Below, one piece after another: positions 6,343 to 8,398 of a stretch of DNA of 8,398 bases. The position numbers were made by a program, and so were the translations under genes. The notes beneath the pieces were generated by a model that did no database searches, had not been told where the DNA came from, and saw only the letters and a program-made list of their open reading frames with translations. Each line of letters opens with the position of its first letter. Positions within the stretch are counted from its first letter, which is position 1. Where the stretch lies: the NCBI GenBank assembly GCA_013414745.1, contig CP058707.1:2347333-2355730 (forward strand), in the 5' to 3' direction. The stretch comes from Bacteroidota bacterium (lineage in GTDB: Bacteria; Bacteroidota; Bacteroidia; Chitinophagales; Chitinophagaceae).

Positions 6343-8124
6343 TTACTTTTTACTAACCACCCGACTCAGTCGGCTACCTTCGGCATCCACAAAAGTCAGT
6401 AAATAATTTCCGGAAGCCAGTTCTGGTAAATTCCATGTGCAATCCGTTAAGCCTTCACGAACCGCATAGTGATTGGTTTTACCACACGGCCTTCCAGGGT
6501 ACTGAGTGTGACATCCAGCTTCCCTGAAACTGCACTCTTTAGAGAAAACTGTAACATCGTTTCAAAGGGAACAGGATATAATTTTTCCAGGCTAAAGGAA
6601 GCATTTAATGGAGTTATTTCGGTCACAGCTGTCGGCCACTCCGAAGTAACACTCACATACATTTTCGGACCGGTGGCATTGCGACCATCCGACCAGATAT
6701 TGTAAATTTTCGAATCGCTGCGTACCGAATTGTAATAGTCGCCAAACCATTTTCCGGCATTGGAAGTAGCAGAAAAATTGGTGCTCTGTGTACTGATTTT
6801 TTGGGGTTGGCCAAAATTAATTCCATTGTCGGTGGAAGTCATGATATAATAATCGGAGACCTTACTGCTATCGATCACGTAAGCACCGATGGTCACTTTT
6901 TCTGAAAGCAGGACACCACAGGCATAAAAAATTTATCGCTCAGCAAAGTAAGGGTTTGTGGTTGCGACCAGGTATTGCCCCCATCCGTTGAACGGGAATA
7001 ATACGAATTAAATCCCGGGCCGGGAGTGGCTGGAAAATCGCCCCAAACACAATGTAAAACGCCATCTCCATCGATGTTCAGATTGGGTGTTGAATTCTCG
7101 CGGTCGTGGATATAACCATTGCCTTGAGATCCAAACAAATTGGTACCCGCATAAATTTGATGAGGTGCCGAAAAGGTAGCCCCGCCATTAGTAGAAACTT
7201 TGTGAAAATGGTATTTGTTCCCAGCTCGGCATAGGTGACATGCAGGTTGCCGTTTTTATCAACCACTACATTGCCGAATTGTGTTTCTCCGCTCACAACC
7301 TGATACTTCGTGGATGCAAATCCATTGGAAGCCCCGGGTTTCTTTTTCACTGTGGTTCCCGTCATGGTAAGTGGTTCGCTCGGATTCGGGAAATACACAA
7401 ACGAACAATACAGGGCATTGGCGTTGCTGCCATTTGAATAATCGATGGCAAACCATTGTCTGTCGTAAAATCCATCCGAATTCGGGAAGGCTTCAAAAGT
7501 GGCCGGGTCTAAGGAACAACGTCCGATAAATCGGTCTGCTCCGCTTGCCAAAGTCCAGTTGGCGCCGTTGTCGGTTGAGCGGGCTAAATACATCACCGCA
7601 AATGCGGTATCCGGCTGATTAAAATCAAAAGCCAGATAAATCCAGGAGAACCACAGGGTGCCATTTTTATCATAAGCAAAAATCGGATCACCGCCGCCGG
7701 CAACAAAGGCCGTAGAACCAAAATCCTGTTGTAAAATAGCCAGACTGTTAAATGAACTCAGACTCCAGTTTTGTCCGCCATTGTTCGAATAATAAATTGG
7801 AAAGGCCAGCCCCATGGCATTGTTATCCATATAGCTCAACGCGAGGTGGTTGGTATTGTTCGGGTCCATGGCAATATGTGCTCACCTTCTTCCACCGAAG
7901 GGTCGTTGCTGGCCGATACTTTTAATTCCTGGCTAGCCCGGGATTTTTAGGCGCATACCGCGATTCGTAGGCAGCTATAGCATCTGAAATCCGAACCGGT
8001 GTTCTGAATTTTTCTTTTTCAATCGCTCAATCATTCGTTGGCGCGTGGTACCGGCATCCTGTGCCTGAAGCTGGTTAAAACATAACGTAACCAGCATGAG
8101 GTAAATCATGAATCTATACATCAT
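6343..8124 (-). CDS. Asp-box (BNR/sialidase-like) T9SS-secreted protein, multiply frameshifted
   Basis: The repaired product is about 595 residues from ATG 8124 (an alternative ATG lies at 8121). It has a signal peptide ending near FNQLQA/QDAG. The body is a beta-propeller of the sialidase/BNR fold with five Asp-box motifs: SNNGGQNW, STDNGANW, STNGGATF, STDGGNTW and STDNGINF, at roughly residues 112, 182, 310, 378 and 430. A DRQWFAIDYS segment of the kind common in BNR-repeat proteins is also present. A T9SS type A sorting domain starts near LYPVPFE (about 512) and ends SGNYLLTFVDAEG...VVSKK. No catalytic sialidase arginine triad or FRIP motif is evident, so enzymatic activity is not claimed. 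Six one-base losses are inferred: 8009-8013 (T5), 7937-7942, about 7873, 7195-7197, 6926-6931 (A6) and 6477-6480 (T4). It follows rnhB by 10 bases. Confidence 0.85.
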
Positions 8125-8134
8125 TGCTTTTTGT

Positions 8135-8398
8135 TTAATGAAAGACGAAAGTAGAACGCAGAAAGTTAACAGCAGTTAAATGTCTGGAAACAGCGACGGA
8201 GTTTCCTTTTAGCAGTGTAAAACTCGTTCGGTGATGGATACAAGGTCCGGATTGACGAATAGCTTCGCGGTGTAAAAGGGTGGCATAGCCTTTGTTCTGC
8301 TGCCAATGGTATTGCGGAAATTTTCGGTGCAACTTCAACATGTATTCATCCCGGCTTGTTTTAGCCAAAATACTCGTTGCAGCAATCGATGCCATTTT
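8135..8398 (-). CDS. rnhB: Ribonuclease HII, C-terminal fragment
   Basis: RNase HII cuts the RNA strand of RNA-DNA hybrids and removes misincorporated ribonucleotides from DNA. Only the C-terminal part is present; the gene enters from the right edge. [17 protein letters not shown] matches the family block containing the last catalytic Asp (the Asp of SRD). It is followed by [20 protein letters not shown] and the closing [10 protein letters not shown], all characteristic. The tail after HHRTSF is longer than usual, about 26 residues. If one A is missing from the A4 run near 8213, the frame would instead stop at 8166. Either way the stop lies just upstream of the Asp-box gene start, suggesting possible read-through transcription. 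Confidence 0.92.
   Translation of the reverse strand, partial: KMASIAATSILAKTSRDEYMLKLHRKFPQYHWQQNKGYATLLHREAIRQSGPCIHHRTSFTLLKGNSVAVSRHLTAVNFLRSTFVFH

Noticed and set aside
7240..7456. Short open frames on both strands inside the Asp-box gene
   Set aside because: They overlap the conserved Asp-box reading frame and have unlikely composition.

Overview
The window comes from a member of the Bacteroidota. Three consecutive secreted proteins end in type IX secretion (T9SS) type A sorting domains, a system confined to that phylum. Two start codons are preceded by the phylum's TAnnTTTG -7 promoter motif, and no strong Shine-Dalgarno sequences are visible. Genus and species cannot be called from the sequence alone. 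There are no tRNA or rRNA genes, CRISPR arrays, transposases or phage genes.

Layout. At 1-204 (minus) is the start of carB. Divergent from it, at 334-838 (plus), is a SixA-type histidine phosphatase. At 1058-2144 (minus) is an exported GH3 beta-N-acetylhexosaminidase (NagZ-like). An AT-rich gap (2145-2699) follows. Two tandem paralogs encode about 545-residue T9SS-secreted, propeller-like repeat proteins (2700-4331 and 4365-5993, both minus). A 350-base gap holds a strong intrinsic terminator. At 6343-8124 (minus) lies an Asp-box (BNR) protein with a T9SS sorting domain. At 8135-8398 (minus) is the C-terminal part of ribonuclease HII (rnhB).

The main caution concerns sequence quality. Nearly every gene is cut by -1 frameshifts. 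I count about 15, and nearly all can be repaired by adding one base to a short homopolymer (A, T, C or G runs). After repair each gene reads as one full-length, family-typical protein. This looks like homopolymer under-calling in a draft or metagenomic assembly rather than decay, so coordinates below span the repaired genes and describe each break.

How the genes relate. carB (pyrimidine/arginine synthesis), sixA, nagZ (cell-wall recycling) and rnhB (RNA removal from DNA) are housekeeping genes. The accessory part is the run of three T9SS cargo genes on the minus strand. The tandem pair is the most interesting element. It is a mosaic in which a 264-bp 5' block and a 204-bp internal block are (nearly) identical, with sharp edges, while the rest has diverged. 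That pattern points to gene conversion or to an assembly artefact. I see no convincing evidence of a wholly new system.
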